Positions 1 through 11,239 of a stretch of 64,000 nucleotides of DNA are shown piece after piece. A model generated the notes under the pieces. The model did no database searches. It was not told the origin of the DNA and saw nothing but the letters and a program-made list of their open reading frames with translations. Origin of the DNA: Phymatolithon calcareum (Eukaryota; Rhodophyta; Florideophyceae; Hapalidiales); contig OZ345353.1 of NCBI GenBank assembly GCA_977006965.1, forward strand, positions 4,340,001 to 4,404,000. Reading direction: 5' to 3'. A program made the translations under genes and the position numbers. Every line of letters starts with the position of its first letter. The first letter of the stretch is position 1.

Positions 1-88
1 GGCGGTAAGCCTTATAGTGTCCTCGTAGTGGTCTCTTTGACGTGGTGTCGTAGTTAGCGAAAGCTAAGTTAAGTAAATTGCTAGAAAA

Positions 89-1384
89 TGAGTAACCACA
101 ATGGTGGAATTGATGGTGGTTCACCACGCACATTTATGACAAAAGTGAAATTGGATGATCTAAACAGTGAATTAGTCGGACTGATACTCGGTGCGTGACC
201 TGGACGAGAAGCCAGTAATACGGGCATGACTGGAACGCAGGTAAAGAAAACATTTGTTGATATGGATCTTCCTGCAGTGCTCTTCTCACCGGAGATGAGG
301 TCAATACCCGGCGTGTTTTCGAACATGCGTGACTAGCTCAACGGAAAAGGTGCCAATCTGATGCCACACAGTTCTCGTCGCATTCTAATGACATTAGCTA
401 CGTCTATAAATGAGGACAATGAAGATGATGTTGCCGCCACGGAGATTGTCCGTAGCATTGTCGCTCGCGGACGCCAGTATTCGTACTTAGCGACCTCAGC
501 AGCGTCTAGTGCTGCCGCTAAAAGTATCGTGACGTCCTCGGATGACTATATCCAGAAGCAGAATAAGACTGCACATATCGTCGCAATGCGATTTAAAGAC
601 AGTAGTGCAAAAATTCTCCGGTGAAATAAGAGAATCGTGGATGGAGTTTGTCGCGGAATATGAACAGGTACCCAGGGAGTACATTCTTACTCCCTCTCAA
701 AAGAAACAGTATCTCCAGAACCTTTACTTGGATCGTGTTGAACAATATGTAAACTCTTTTCAGCATTCGATGGAGATGATTGACAAGGAGTATAGCTAAA
801 CCGTACACCAGGTTTGTGTGAAAAAGTACTTGAATGGTTAACGTTTAAGTAAGTTTACCGGCGACAGTTTTGATGAGTCTACAGACATGGAAAAGGTGTA
901 CAAGTTCATCACTAAACTCGCACCACAGGTTGCTCAGTCTCACCGAAGACCTGTACAAAATGTGGAGTTTCTTCAGAATGCAACCGTTGGTCTTTCTTGG
1001 GCAGCAAAGCCGTTGAGCCGTATTGGTACACACAATCTCGTTTTCAACAGCTTTATGGGGAGGTTAAGCCTGCCCTCCATCTTAGAAATGAGGCGAACGT
1101 ACCCGTAATGGGAGACAGTATGACAACTAGGCGCAGAAAAGCATCTACAGATGACAGAATTGTACCTGGGATTATGCTTCAGGGACAAGGACCATAAAAG
1201 CGTTTCTGATCGGAGAAAAGTAGATGCGGCAACGAACCAATCTTCGTTCGCAGCAGACAAATTTGACCCACTTATCATCATGGGCTGCTTTAATTGCGAC
1301 GACCCGAACCATATGCTCAGCAAGTGTCCTAAGAAAATTGATGTTACGAAAGCTGGAGTACTTCGTAAAGAAGACTGGGAATAA
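89..1384 (+). pseudogene. Decayed retrotransposon gag (capsid/nucleocapsid)
   Basis: Gag packages retrotransposon RNA in cytoplasmic particles. An ATG at 89 opens a gag-like reading that changes frame several times and carries stops. The clearest capsid-like part is 601-799, with FSGEIRESWMEF, then PSQKKQYLQNLY. It resumes near 890-1197 with KFITKLAPQVAQ and RFQQLYGEV. At about 1284-1330 is a zinc knuckle, CFNCDDPNHMLSKC, which fits C-X2-C-X4-H-X4-C exactly, followed by a lysine-rich tail ending at 1384. A CCHC knuckle after a capsid-like domain is the standard gag layout. Acidic residues continue to about 1670 in other frames. No protease or RT could be recognised downstream, so the class (Ty3/gypsy or Ty1/copia) is open. 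At least three frame changes make it non-functional. Confidence 0.7.
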
Positions 1385-4375
1385 TAGAAATGCCCATGTG
1401 GCTTTATTCGAGCTATGAAACCAAATCGACTCTCCCCATGAGCCTGACGATGAATCTGCTCAATATGAAGTGCAAGAGGACTTCGACATCGCCGATTTCA
1501 ACCTTTTCCAGGCTCTAATATTGCACAGTGACATTACGATTGATTTTCTTACTCCAGATAACGCACAAGAAATCTACTCATTATTAGGCTCATCAAACGC
1601 ATCAAGCTCATGGATGTGTAGAACATGCTTAGCAAACAGTTTCTACCAGTTGAAGTGCCACATTTGCTGATTGCGGTACCAAAAAGTCTATTACATTATG
1701 AGCAAACGAGGCTTAATTCCTTGACTTGTCAGACTCTGATGTTGTTTTGAACAGCTAAAGTAGTCATGCCACTCGTGGCTTACTGTACCATCTTCGGGGG
1801 AGTTAAGTGGGTTTCAAAACCGCCCTTGGAGCAAATGCGCCTTTCGGAGTACTGAGCATCGATGAATATGGTGCACGGAAAATTGAATCTGGGTGGATAA
1901 GGCGCCTTGTACCAGAGTATGAGGCCACAAGACGGTGTAGTACAACTGTACTATGGACAGTTTCACATTCTAAATCGTTTTGTTTCTCGCCTGCTGCTGT
2001 GGTCCCCAGCTCAAGATGCAGCATTATCTCACGCCTTCCTCAGGCTGATTCTGCAACTCGTAATCTTTCTCCGGTTTACGGTGGATGACAATGTGCTGAA
2101 GGAGGCCATTTTCAACCTAATGGCCTCCGTTGCCACACCAAAGAGATATGAACTTGTCAAAATAAACCAGGTCTAAGAGACACACAGTGGGTTATTTGTC
2201 ATCATTAATAGCACCGACAAAATCCTGAACGAGCGCCTGAACTAGCGCCCACCCATACTTTACGGACAACATAGTGTCATGTTTACTTGATTGCACGGTG
2301 AATGTGACGCACCGGAGGTACTCGGAGAACCTGGCTCTCATAATCCCCCTGTTTGAAAATGAAGGAGCGAGTATAGACTTGTTCCCCATGGTAGACTTCC
2401 ATAAATCTCTTTGCGTCGAACTCATGAGCACGAGTATTCCGATAATCGTAGCCTCCATTGTTCATATTCGTTTCAATTTAGCTGATGCCAAAGCAAAAAT
2501 TATGCGCAGGTGCACTCGACGAAACATTATTATGAAGAAATCGTTCGGTGTGTGGAACCCATGCCACCGTTCTCGAATATAAAATCTCCGTTTATGGTGC
2601 GAACTTTCCAGAAGTGACGAGGAATACTTCGCCCAACTGGACATAGATCTTGGCGCTGGAAACGTAGCACTCCATGAGTAAAAATACTCTGCTCACGGTC
2701 TGGCGCAATGGCATCAAGCTTCTCTTGTGATTGTTGATGCTAAAAACCGTGCAAGGTGTAGGCGAGAGAGCCCGTAAGAGGGCGTTCAGAGCTCCTGTTG
2801 ATTGTATGGAAGGTTTGTGTTGCCTTCTGTCGAGAGTTTAGTTGGTACTGAACGGGGAATTCGGCGTTTGGCGAAGAAGATATTCGACTGCGATTACTAT
2901 AAGCAGGCGATCGAGTTACAGAATTTTGCCGGCTGGGACTCGATACAATCATTCGAGAGGAACGAGCGCCTTCGTCAGCCTTCTATGCTCTGACGTTAAT
3001 AATTTTGATACTCTTAATCTTAGTCTTCTCTATTGGTTTCTCAACAAGGACCCATTTCAAGCGAAGTGACGTGCTCGAGCGACCCTTGATTTCATCAACG
3101 TGCACCACTTGAACAGTGCTGTTCACCTTTCTTGACTTAGAAAACGCTCCATATAGTCGGAAGCACTCTGTAGGATTTTTTAATAATGTTTCTTTGGTGT
3201 GTACGGTTGCACCGACTACTCGGCGCGAGTCTTTTTCTCGAAGCATGGCAGATGTGGTTTTTCTGAGTGACCACTAGATTTTCGTTCCTACTGGCGAACG
3301 ACGCGGCTTTAAGGTATTAGACATTTTATTCCCACCAAGAACAAAACGTCTCCTCTCCGAATCTGTCGTTAAAAAGTGTTCCGTATTCTCTTACAAACGT
3401 TTTTGAGCTTTTAAATCCACCCTCAATTGAGGATTTTCGTCACATGGACACTAGGATTTAGTTTCGTCGCTCAACTTGGTGTGAAACAAGAAAACGGTTA
3501 TCCTAGAACACAGAAATCTCACCAGTAACTTCAGAGGAGAAGCATATGTCAAACAAACGTATCAAAAGTTTCAGATAGAAACGAAGCGTACAGGAACGGT
3601 CCTTGCAGTTCAAGGGTGGAAAGTCCGAAAACCCGTACGATTGCGCCTGCCCACACTTCTTTTAAAGAAGTTTCTGCGGGGCGATAGCTGACTATCGTGG
3701 CAGCATAATTATCTTTTTTGCCGGACGGGTCCTGATGTTATTTCTGGAGAACTTTGTGCACGCACTGTGTCTTTGAGACAAGAAAACAAATCTTTCCAAT
3801 GCTATAGCCGCGCTAAACGGCTGTCGACGGGTCCCAGGACCAAGATCTCTACAACGGACCGTTGGCCCCAAGAGGGTCACAACTTCTCGAGAGTTTTGCT
3901 CATGTGCGAGATACTTCCACAGGAAGGAGAAAGAACAGGCAATCAAACGTCGATGGTCGTCACGGACGCGCAAGAAGACACGCAAAAGGGTCCGTCGTCG
4001 ATATAAGCAACAAACCGTTAACGAACAAAGCGGATTCGGCAAGATGAGTTTATTCAAAGGTCGGTTAGGCTAAGGTAGCTCCCCGCTCTCTCCAGGGACC
4101 GGTCGAAGAGAGGGAGTCTACTGATGCGGCCCTTCGAGCTAGGTACTTGGCAGTGGAAGCAGGAGACCAGCACACGCTTATCTGTGATCCTATTGCATCA
4201 TTAATGAACAACTGGCCAATAAGAGGCCCTAGGAACACAAACTGTGATAATGCTTGCTGAGATACGGGGAGACTTGCACCATCCTGTTACCCATAAAGTG
4301 CATATTTGCACTGATGCCTCTCCGTATGTCGCGCATGAAGATCACTCTTGCATCACTGGTGTGCATTTCTGGCGT
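1385..4375. other. No recognisable gene; probable decayed retroelement interior
   Basis: Downstream of the gag relic I find only short, broken reading frames. The longest is about 100 codons (2274-2582, +) and shows no motif I know. A short very basic stretch (about 3890-4000, +, rich in RR/KK) and a 35-residue frame at 4101-4205 were looked at and not called. This may be the eroded remainder of the same retrotransposon, but no domain proves it. Confidence 0.4.
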
Positions 4376-6120
4376 CTATGGCTCGGATACGGTGCAACCT
4401 TGCGAAACGTATGCGCATATGCGTCCAGAAAGTCTGTTTTCAAAGTATAAGCTTTTCCCCTTTTCCATACAACGTTGTTTTACATTGTCCCATTTTTCCT
4501 TAAAATAATTATTCCTTTTGTAGTATTCTTCTAGATTACTCAATATTCTGTCACTTATTTTCACTTTAGTGATTAAAAAATGTTCATAAATGATATCCGT
4601 AGATTTTCGATGACCTTCAGTATGGTTACGTGAAAGTGCGTCAGCAAATATATTTGATGTGCCCTTAATATACTTTATTGAGTATTTACACTTTTGCATG
4701 AACTCGACCCATCTCGCTTGTTTCATTGATAATATATTTCGAGTATCTAAATATTTTGGGGGATGATGGTCGGTTAAGATCGTAAAGAACTTAATTTTTT
4801 GGATGTATACGCTACATGTCTGCATCTTTTTCCATCTGCTTGTATGAGTACTGCACTAGTTCATGTATCTAAAGCGTGAGATGTTACTTCGTATTCCGGG
4901 CTTGTATCAAAATATTTTAGAACTGGGGCGTTTCTTAGAGTTCATTTAAGGATTGGAAAACATAATTCTCTAGCTTTCCCTAAAAGGGTTCGTTTTAAAG
5001 AATCTGCGTTTAGATTTCTTAGTATGCAATTGATTTTCTCTTAGTCCAGTGTAACTTCCAAGAGTTTGAAATGTTCCTCTTCAATTTTGCTGTATATTAC
5101 GATACCAGCAAAATATACTAGGATATGGTCTCAAAATAATATTACATAAGGTTTGAAAACATCCTGAAGCTCCAATTAAGCCAAACGGAGTTACTAGTTG
5201 TTCTAACTGTCCATAACGTGTTCGGAATGCTGTTTTTCAATATCAGATTCTTTTATGCGGATTTGATGATATCCAGTTTTCAAATCGGGAGTGGAAAAGT
5301 ACTTTTCTCCGCTTAATTGGTCTCACACTTCGTCCATGCGAGGTGCGGGAACTTAATTAGCAATCGTTTGCTTGTTGAGTTATCTGCATTTTATGCAAGT
5401 ACAAAGCATTCCATCTCTCTTTTCCGTGAATAGGACTAGACTTCCTCATGGACTCACACTTGGACGAATAAAGCCGTTTCCTAATGCTTCTTCGAGTTTC
5501 TATTTCATTTCTTTTAATTGTAATACTTATAGTTTATACATTGAACCAATTCTTGGTCTTGATACTTCTGGCAAGTTGATCTTCATTTCAATATTTATAG
5601 GCGGAAATAATCCCGGAGGTAACGTTTCAGCGAAAGAATCCTCTTACTTTCGTAATATTTCGCTGATACCCTTTCTGTGTTCTTCGTTTAAATGTTCACC
5701 CCCTGATGGTTTCAGAAGAACACGGTAGCAAGTACAATTTCCCCTTTTTGCTAAACTCGCCAACTGTTTACTCGTATGCATGCTATTTAGGAGGAATGTC
5801 CTAATCTTATGAGCCTCTGCGTCCAGAGTTCTAATCTGGTCATTATGTTAATACACATTCGGTTTCGAGTCCAATATTATGGGATTGACATCTTTTAGCC
5901 AGCTGTTTCTCAGGATTATGTCGTAGGCGATCCAATCTACTATGTACCGACGTCTATTGATATTTGCATTTCCGATACATAATACCAGATTTTCAGAAAG
6001 GAAGTCCATTTCGACAAGTTTTTCGTCCCAATATTCTGCTTTGAGGTTAGTTCTTTCTCTCCCTAAATAAAGTTTTTTCATAAATTCTTAGATATTATTA
6101 CTTCTTCACATCCACTATCA
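4376..6120 (-). pseudogene. Dead Ty3/gypsy pol fragment (protease-RT-RNase H)
   Basis: Read on the minus strand, the order is that of Ty3/gypsy pol. The C-terminal part of a retropepsin (5848-6081) ends in YDIILRNSWLKDVNPII, matching the usual YDIILGxxWLxxxxP block. RT follows, with STPDLKTGYHQIRI near 5270-5310. RNase H lies at 4376-4825, with FTILTDHHPPKYL and GTSNIFADALSRN. Between them the frame is cut by stops. The polymerase box that should read Y-x-D-D before IVIYSK reads [12 protein letters not shown] (about 5088-5125), so both catalytic aspartates are gone. The integrase is absent: the frame runs only a short way past RNase H. No LTRs were seen, so this is a truncated, inactive copy. 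The family assignment is firm; the exact clade is not. Confidence 0.85.
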
Positions 6121-6863
6121 ACTAAGGTTGGACAGTGTAAATTGCTACTATGCGGTACTGCTTCTCCTCCGAAAACCAATAGAGCTCGCCTCTTCATAGG
6201 CCTTTTTCTGGACGGACAGAACGTACAGACTGTAGTATAGCGAGTTCCCAGTTGGACCCGCTATACCTGCGCAACGGAATTGCAGCCCCGAAGCGCGATA
6301 TGTGGGGCAGAGCGTGTATAACGCGAGGGTTTGACTGTATGTGTAGCTAGAGATGGGCTGCGTGGAACGCCAGGTGGAATGGATGTCACTCACTGGGCGA
6401 AGACCGAGCAGGTCGGTACGACGCCTCAGCCAGTGAAGCGGGCAAAGTCGGAGGAAGAACTCCTTTCCGCGAGGTTTCCAGGTCAGGTGGAGGACTTATA
6501 AGGTCAATGGCCGCTGGAGTCGCAACAGTGATCCCGAAGACCTTCTCTTCGAAGCCAAGCTCAGCCGAAAGTTGCTTTTCGTTTATCATAGCTTGCGGGC
6601 GACGGGTTTAAGTACTCCTCGCTTCGCTGACAGTGTCAAACAAAAAGCGACTAGTACAGATTAATCTACGAGGTGTTATACACAAATTACTACGATGGTC
6701 CTAATGGACGAGTGGCCCAGATGGCCCGAAAAATCCCATAGGTGGCGAAAGTGCACTCTACTACACCACTCCTTCCCACAGATCCGAGCATAACGAGGAA
6801 CTAGCGCCGCACGGCTATTCCAATGAACTCTGGTTGACTGTAAGCTCGGTTGGAGTGAGAGCT
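6121..6863. other. Non-coding, GC-richer spacer
   Basis: The gypsy relic ends here and the sequence becomes noticeably GC-richer than the left flank. Reading frames of 67-81 codons exist on the minus strand but have no recognisable motif or partner. I see no RNA gene or repeat end. The region leads into the gene-like unit at 6864. Confidence 0.4.
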
Positions 6864-7796
6864 ATGGAGAACCTGTGTCCTGTTGTCGATCGGTTTGCTG
6901 CGCATGTCTCTCCGGCCGTTCAAGCCACGCGCGATTGGGAGGTCCTGGTTTCGACGAACATGGTGGACGAGTACACCGACAACGGCTGGCGGCTTAAGGC
7001 GCCTAGGGGCTGGCGGTGGCGGACGAAGCTCGAAGCTCGAGCACGAGCGCTGCGCACTAAGGTCTCGTTGCCGCGTCGCTTGGGGGCTGACTTCTATTGG
7101 GCGAGCAACGCCGAGTACCAGCGTTGGGCCGTGGGATTCTTTGCCAAGAGGTGCGACGTCAGTTGTTGCAATTCATTTCAGCGGCTCGGCGCCAGGGTCC
7201 TGTGCAGCCTCATGGGACCGACGGGCATAGTTGGACGAGAAGACTCGACAGTCGAGGCAGGCGCGGCGGATGCTGGGCGTCGTAACGCTAGACGTTGGCG
7301 TCATGAGCATGGTGCCGTTATTACCGGGTGCTTTGTCGAGGGCGACGTGTTGACGACCACCGCCGTACGCCTCGGACATTACGTTCGCACGCCGGAGAGC
7401 TTCGAGAGCCTAGAGCTGCTCTATGCCTTGTACGTCGCGATCCTAACGGTTTGCGTTCCATGGGGCTTGCGGATGTCGGAGGAGCCGTATCGATGTCACG
7501 AGACGGCGCACAAGCGCGGATCTGTAGCGCACGCCTTATGGTCGATGTTTCACAGCCAGTGGACCCGCAACGTTGCCCATGAGATGTTCTGCTCATCCCT
7601 CATGCGCGGGCGTGAGGTTCCCCTATGGCTCGTGCCTGAAGAGCTCCTGCGCGGCATGGTGGAGATTTGGTACAATACCCTGTGCGGCGTCAACGCGGTT
7701 CTGGTAAATAAGCTCGAAGGCCTCGTCAAGGCCACTCGGGAGCTCTGCTGGGGACTTATAGACCAGAAGCTTCTCGACGTACCCATTGAGGAATGA
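6864..7796 (+). CDS. Uncharacterised 310-residue protein, first part of a two-frame unit
   Basis: I do not recognise this protein. The open frame reaches back to a TTG at 6834, but the first ATG is at 6864, giving 310 codons. Amino-acid use looks protein-like: scattered Trp, Cys and charged residues, with an Arg/Trp-rich N-terminal third (GWRWRTKLEARARALRTK) and a hydrophobic stretch around LLYALYVAILTVCVPWGL that could be one membrane or buried helix. The codons are GC-rich, unlike the AT-rich repeats either side. The frame ends at 7796 and overlaps by 11 bp a second open frame that carries on with similar composition. The simplest reading is therefore one gene with a single frame break or an assembly error. 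An LTR-like repeat begins 47 bp after the second frame, so a retroelement-borne gene is also possible. Confidence 0.5.
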   Translation: MENLCPVVDRFAAHVSPAVQATRDWEVLVSTNMVDEYTDNGWRLKAPRGWRWRTKLEARARALRTKVSLPRRLGADFYWASNAEYQRWAVGFFAKRCDVSCCNSFQRLGARVLCSLMGPTGIVGREDSTVEAGAADAGRRNARRWRHEHGAVITGCFVEGDVLTTTAVRLGHYVRTPESFESLELLYALYVAILTVCVPWGLRMSEEPYRCHETAHKRGSVAHALWSMFHSQWTRNVAHEMFCSSLMRGREVPLWLVPEELLRGMVEIWYNTLCGVNAVLVNKLEGLVKATRELCWGLIDQKLLDVPIEE

Positions 7797-8256
7797 CGTA
7801 TATGCGCCTGTGTTTGACTCCGGAGACTACGTTCCGTGGGATGCGCAGCACTGGGCACCCATGGTGCCAAGCGTTCTTCGCGGAGGTAGGCCGGTCACGG
7901 CTCTTGAAGAGCGGCTGGTGGGATATCTGCACGAGTACCCCTCGCGAGCGACAGGGCGAGGGCGTTGTAGAGCCGGTTGGAGAGGGATCACATGCGAGAC
8001 CATGGAGCGCCTTTATAAGCAAGAGCGTGCGATCGAAGATCTTCCTGAGGAGCCGGCAGTGGTAGCGGCCGATGACGAGGTGATTGAAGTCGACTCGTTG
8101 CCAGACTTGCCGACGAGTTCGGCTGCGAACTCTTCTTCTTTGAATTTTTCTCCTCACACACGGCCTGTTCAGCCGTCCGCAAAGACGCGGGGTAGCGCTG
8201 GCCCTTCCGGGGCTGAGGTGTCGAGTAAGGTTTCAGGTGCTGCGGTGCACCTCTAA
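7786..8256 (+). CDS. Uncharacterised continuation in a second frame (C-terminal part)
   Basis: The frame opens within the last codons of the preceding ORF and runs 156 codons. The first ATG of its own is at 7861, about 25 codons in, so independent translation would lose the opening part. It starts with a compact segment (VFDSGDYVPWDAQHWAP). It then turns acidic (EDLPEEPAVVAADDEVIEVD) and ends in a long Ser/Pro/Thr-rich tail that looks disordered. That order, a folded part followed by an acidic and disordered tail, suits the C-terminus of the upstream protein. A one-base shift near 7786-7796 would join them. No family was recognised. A programmed frameshift, a sequencing error and a real mutation cannot be told apart here. 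Confidence 0.4.
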   Translation: MRNDVYAPVFDSGDYVPWDAQHWAPMVPSVLRGGRPVTALEERLVGYLHEYPSRATGRGRCRAGWRGITCETMERLYKQERAIEDLPEEPAVVAADDEVIEVDSLPDLPTSSAANSSSLNFSPHTRPVQPSAKTRGSAGPSGAEVSSKVSGAAVHL

Positions 8257-8302
8257 CACGAGACAGTGTGAAACAAGGACGGCAATGAGCTTGACGGGTG
8301 TG

Positions 8303-8721
8303 TGTGGGGTATGAAACGCACAAGTTGGCGCACTGGCTGTGGTCTGGTTGTTCCCTCGCAAAACGACCAGGGCGCCGCGAAGCGGCGACCGTTAGAGAAA
8401 AAGAATTGGATCAAGAATGACTTGGCAAAATGAGAAATGGATCAATGGAAGAATCTGGAAGCCGCAAATCGGCTTCTCCAGCCCACCGCTGGCACCTCCA
8501 CTGTAATTCCTATACTGTAAATACTTGTAAGCGGTAAGCAGCGGTTCTGGGGTTTTCCCTTGGTGATCCTTCATGGTTTAAGTACGCATCGAAACCTACG
8601 GTACTGTAATGGCTGTAATACTATCTGTAAGGGCTTGCTGTAAATGCAAGCTGTAATGATAAATTGAAGGGAGCCAGCTTTATAGGGAATGGAGGGTATG
8701 ATAGTGGCGATGGACACTACA
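8303..8721 (+). mobile_element. LTR-like repeat, older copy (TGTGGGGT...ACA)
   Basis: This 419-bp segment aligns along its length with the solo LTR at 42148-42532, with small indels. It starts TGTGGGGT and ends CACTACA, giving TG...CA ends. The flanking pentamers are gtgtg (8298-8302) and gtgcg (8722-8726), one mismatch from a 5-bp target duplication. It shares with its relative the GAAACGCACAAGTTGG block, a cluster of CTGTAA motifs and a small hairpin at 8633-8651. No protein is encoded. Confidence 0.7.
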
Positions 8722-9063
8722 GTGCGCGCGGGAGCCAGGGCGCAAACGACGGCAACCGGAGTGAGAGGTAGAGGACAAAGCGCGTCCGGCGCGTGCGGAG
8801 CGCTGAGATCCGGCCTTTGAGGCCATGAAACGGCACGAATAGAAGCGGCTGCACGATGAAGGGCGCCAACGGTGCGAGACTGTCAATCAGCGGAGAGTTG
8901 ATAGAGAGCAGGCGCTTCAGACGCCATCTGACGTTGACAATCCGGCGTTTCGGCCTATTCTGAAGCGAAACGAGTTCGTCGTATGTGGCATTGGGCCCAG
9001 AAGGCCAAGAGAACGTGCGAGTTCCGTCTCGAAACTTGCGCATAGGACGATACACTGGGTCAT
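8722..9063. other. GC-rich stretch without a supported gene
   Basis: Several short frames exist on both strands. One plus-strand frame just upstream of 9064 reads plausibly as protein (PAFRPILKRNEFVV and on) but has no start and is in a different frame from the ORF that follows. It may be a decayed upstream part of that gene. Confidence 0.3.
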
Positions 9064-9291
9064 ATGCTGAATGTTCTCGAGTCTCCGACGGCTCGAATGG
9101 TGCTTGCCATCGTTGGGTGGACGTTCAAGCGCAGGGGGGACGACGAGAAGTTCTGGGACGAGATTCAGCTCTTGTTGAACGAAATGATAGCTGTTCCGGA
9201 GGGGCAGGTGAACGAGATCGATCCGAGTGAAACGCGTGTCGTCGCCGTGGCCCGTGAGGTTGTCGACATACTGCATTATGACCAACGCTGA
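9064..9291 (+). CDS. Small hypothetical protein, 75 residues
   Basis: I do not recognise it. It starts at an ATG and encodes an amphipathic, acidic polypeptide with a hydrophobic N-terminal segment (ARMVLAIVGWTFKRR), then DDEKFWDEIQLLLNEMI and a valine-rich end. Plausible coding text continues upstream in another frame, so this may be the C-terminal remnant of a larger broken gene rather than a complete short one. There are no helpful neighbours: an LTR-like repeat precedes it and a pogo relic follows on the other strand. Confidence 0.25.
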   Translation: MLNVLESPTARMVLAIVGWTFKRRGDDEKFWDEIQLLLNEMIAVPEGQVNEIDPSETRVVAVAREVVDILHYDQR

Positions 9292-9679
9292 CTTGTTCGT
9301 CTAAGGTCCAGGCACAGGTACTGGTCACTCTGCTTTCTTTTCCTGCTCCTTAGCGGCCGTGAAGGGCTGTGTTTGCCATGTAGTGTAGAACGCGGCCGGA
9401 AAGGCCACGTAAAGTTGATCCTTTTTGTCACTCGGTGCTCAGTCAGGCGCAATATTTGGCTGAGAGTGGTGCAGGTGTGTAGGTGTTGCACGAGGAAGCC
9501 CACATGGAGCGCGAAATATCGGAAAGATTACGTGTCCACTTGCGGCAAGCGACATTTCGAGAGTCTGCGGACCCTGCACGTCGGGCGATGGGCATCGTAA
9601 GTAGGCATTAGCGGGCCATGACGGCGAGAAGTGGAGGTCGAGAAGAACGCTTCGAATGAAAGGCCGTTACTGTAAACCA
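9292..9679. other. No gene seen
   Basis: Only short antisense frames of fewer than 80 codons with no motif. Nothing else stands out. Confidence 0.4.
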
Positions 9680-10670
9680 TTCATTTAATATTGTCCAATC
9701 ATGCAGCTGCCAGTTTCATATAATTGTGCTTCCGCTGGTTGTTGAGCTTCCCAGAGCCGTTGGAACAAAGTACAGATTCCGACTCCTCGCGGCACGAAGC
9801 CTTGATCGTTTTAACACCAAACGAGTCCACATGCTTACACAAATGCGTGGCGTTTGGAAGCAGCTTACGTATCGTTGTTTTGATAGCATTTAGCGACTGA
9901 AATTGATGCGGAGTGTCGTTGTGACCCGCACAGCTGTCCATAAATAGAACCCTTGCCCGGTCAACGGGATACTTCGAATTGTCCTTCGGTTCATTCAACT
10001 ATTTGCTAAACACAGATTTGTTCATCCCTGCTCTGGGCCCGGTGCGGTACCAAAATCGTTTAACGTTGTCTGGAACGCCTTGAATTGGATAAATTAGATC
10101 CTTAATCTTGAATATCATAAACGTTGCATCTACTTTAGAATGCTACACACTGTAATACGAAACACCAAGGTCATACCTTCGCCTCCAGATACAATGTCAG
10201 CGTAGTTAATTTCTCCTTCTCTAATTACGCACAGCGTATAATTGTTGTCTTGATTGACGGTAAATTGCATTTCGTCCATATTTTCGACGATACTTTTCGT
10301 CGAGCGTCCCATTTGTAAATTCACGCTGCACCTGTCCAAGTGGAAATCAATGAATTTATCCGTGTAAGATGTGTGTCCTGCGCACCGTGAAAGTTTTTCA
10401 CTCTGCTTCCGAATAATTTTGTTGGAGCAAATCATGAATTTCCAAGGGCTCTTGATATGCAATATGATTGGCGATCAAGAAACGAGCCTGGAGAGTCCAA
10501 TTCACTGACCGTATTTAACGCAATATCCAGCAATAAACGCTTGCTCATTTTGACGCCAGCCGCACGGAGCTGTTCAAATTCAACCAATACAATTTGTGCA
10601 CATATTCAAGCCAGTCAGACCGCTAACTTCCGCGTCCACTTAATGCATTTACAGGTGCTCGTCTCATAGT
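9680..10670 (-). pseudogene. Decayed pogo/Tigger-like DDE transposase
   Basis: Pogo-like transposases (Tc1/mariner superfamily, DDE_1 fold) cut and paste their element at TA sites. On the minus strand, frame changes separate recognisable blocks. An N-terminal helical part lies at about 10670-10460 (QLRAAGVKMSKRLLLDIAL). The first catalytic block is NMDEMQFTVN at about 10270. VSGGEGMTLVFRI follows near 10170, and RARVLFMDSCAGHND at about 9950-9910 holds the second aspartate. PNATHLCKHVDSF near 9830 is the third acidic block of pogo proteins. Order and spacing match the family. At least three frame changes and a missing DNA-binding start make it inactive. A pogo-type MITE lies 152 bp away, but its ends face inward and do not enclose this gene. 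Confidence 0.8.
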
Positions 10671-10821
10671 TACGCCCGGTGTGCATCTTAATATTACAGT
10701 CATCGTGCGGTTTTCGGACGGATTGAGCTCGACCAAGAAGTCCTGCGCCATATTTCATCAACCCCGTGTCTTCGTCCTATTGGCGTTTGACGATTTCTGA
10801 TATGATCCGTGAAATATTCTA

Positions 10822-11239
10822 CAGTCAGACCTCGATAAATGGAACCTCTTTTTTAGAATAACCTCGGTTATCAGCATAATCGGGTGCTCCACAAATACCG
10901 TATCGGCCAAAATTTAACGAAAAGTAAAGGATTCTAGAATATTTAATAGGGGAATTTTTTCATGTTCGAGGTCACGGGGCATGCCTTAAATTTTGTTATA
11001 ATTTTGTTTAACGTGCACGGAGCCTATCCTCACTCGTAGAATACTGTAAATACTTTTCATGTTTCTCCTGCCATTGGCATAAAGTACAGTACAGTAAAAG
11101 TTGGCGCAGTGGTGTAAAGCTACTGTTCGGCACACGTGTGATCCAAAACTTATGATTCAAAATTCGACTTGAGAATAACCTCGATTTTGAGAATGTTGAA
11201 CCATTCCACATTGCCCATCCATTTATCGAGGCCCGACTG
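10822..11239. mobile_element. 418-bp pogo-type MITE with terminal inverted repeats
   Basis: The left end CAGTCAGACCTCGATAAAT and the inverted right end CAGTCGGGCCTCGATAAAT match at all but two positions over 21 bp. TA precedes the left end at 10820-10821. The right flank reads CA, one change from TA. CAGTC...CTCGATAA ends with TA targets are typical of pogo/Tigger elements. There is no transposase inside, so the element is non-autonomous. Its likely mobiliser is a pogo transposase of the kind decaying next door. Confidence 0.8.

Noticed and set aside
4101-4205. Plus-strand stretch STDAALRARYLAVEAGDQ, then CDPIASL, resembling the start of a leucine carboxyl methyltransferase-like protein
   Set aside because: Only about 35 residues, with no downstream SAM-binding motif. 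Too short to call.
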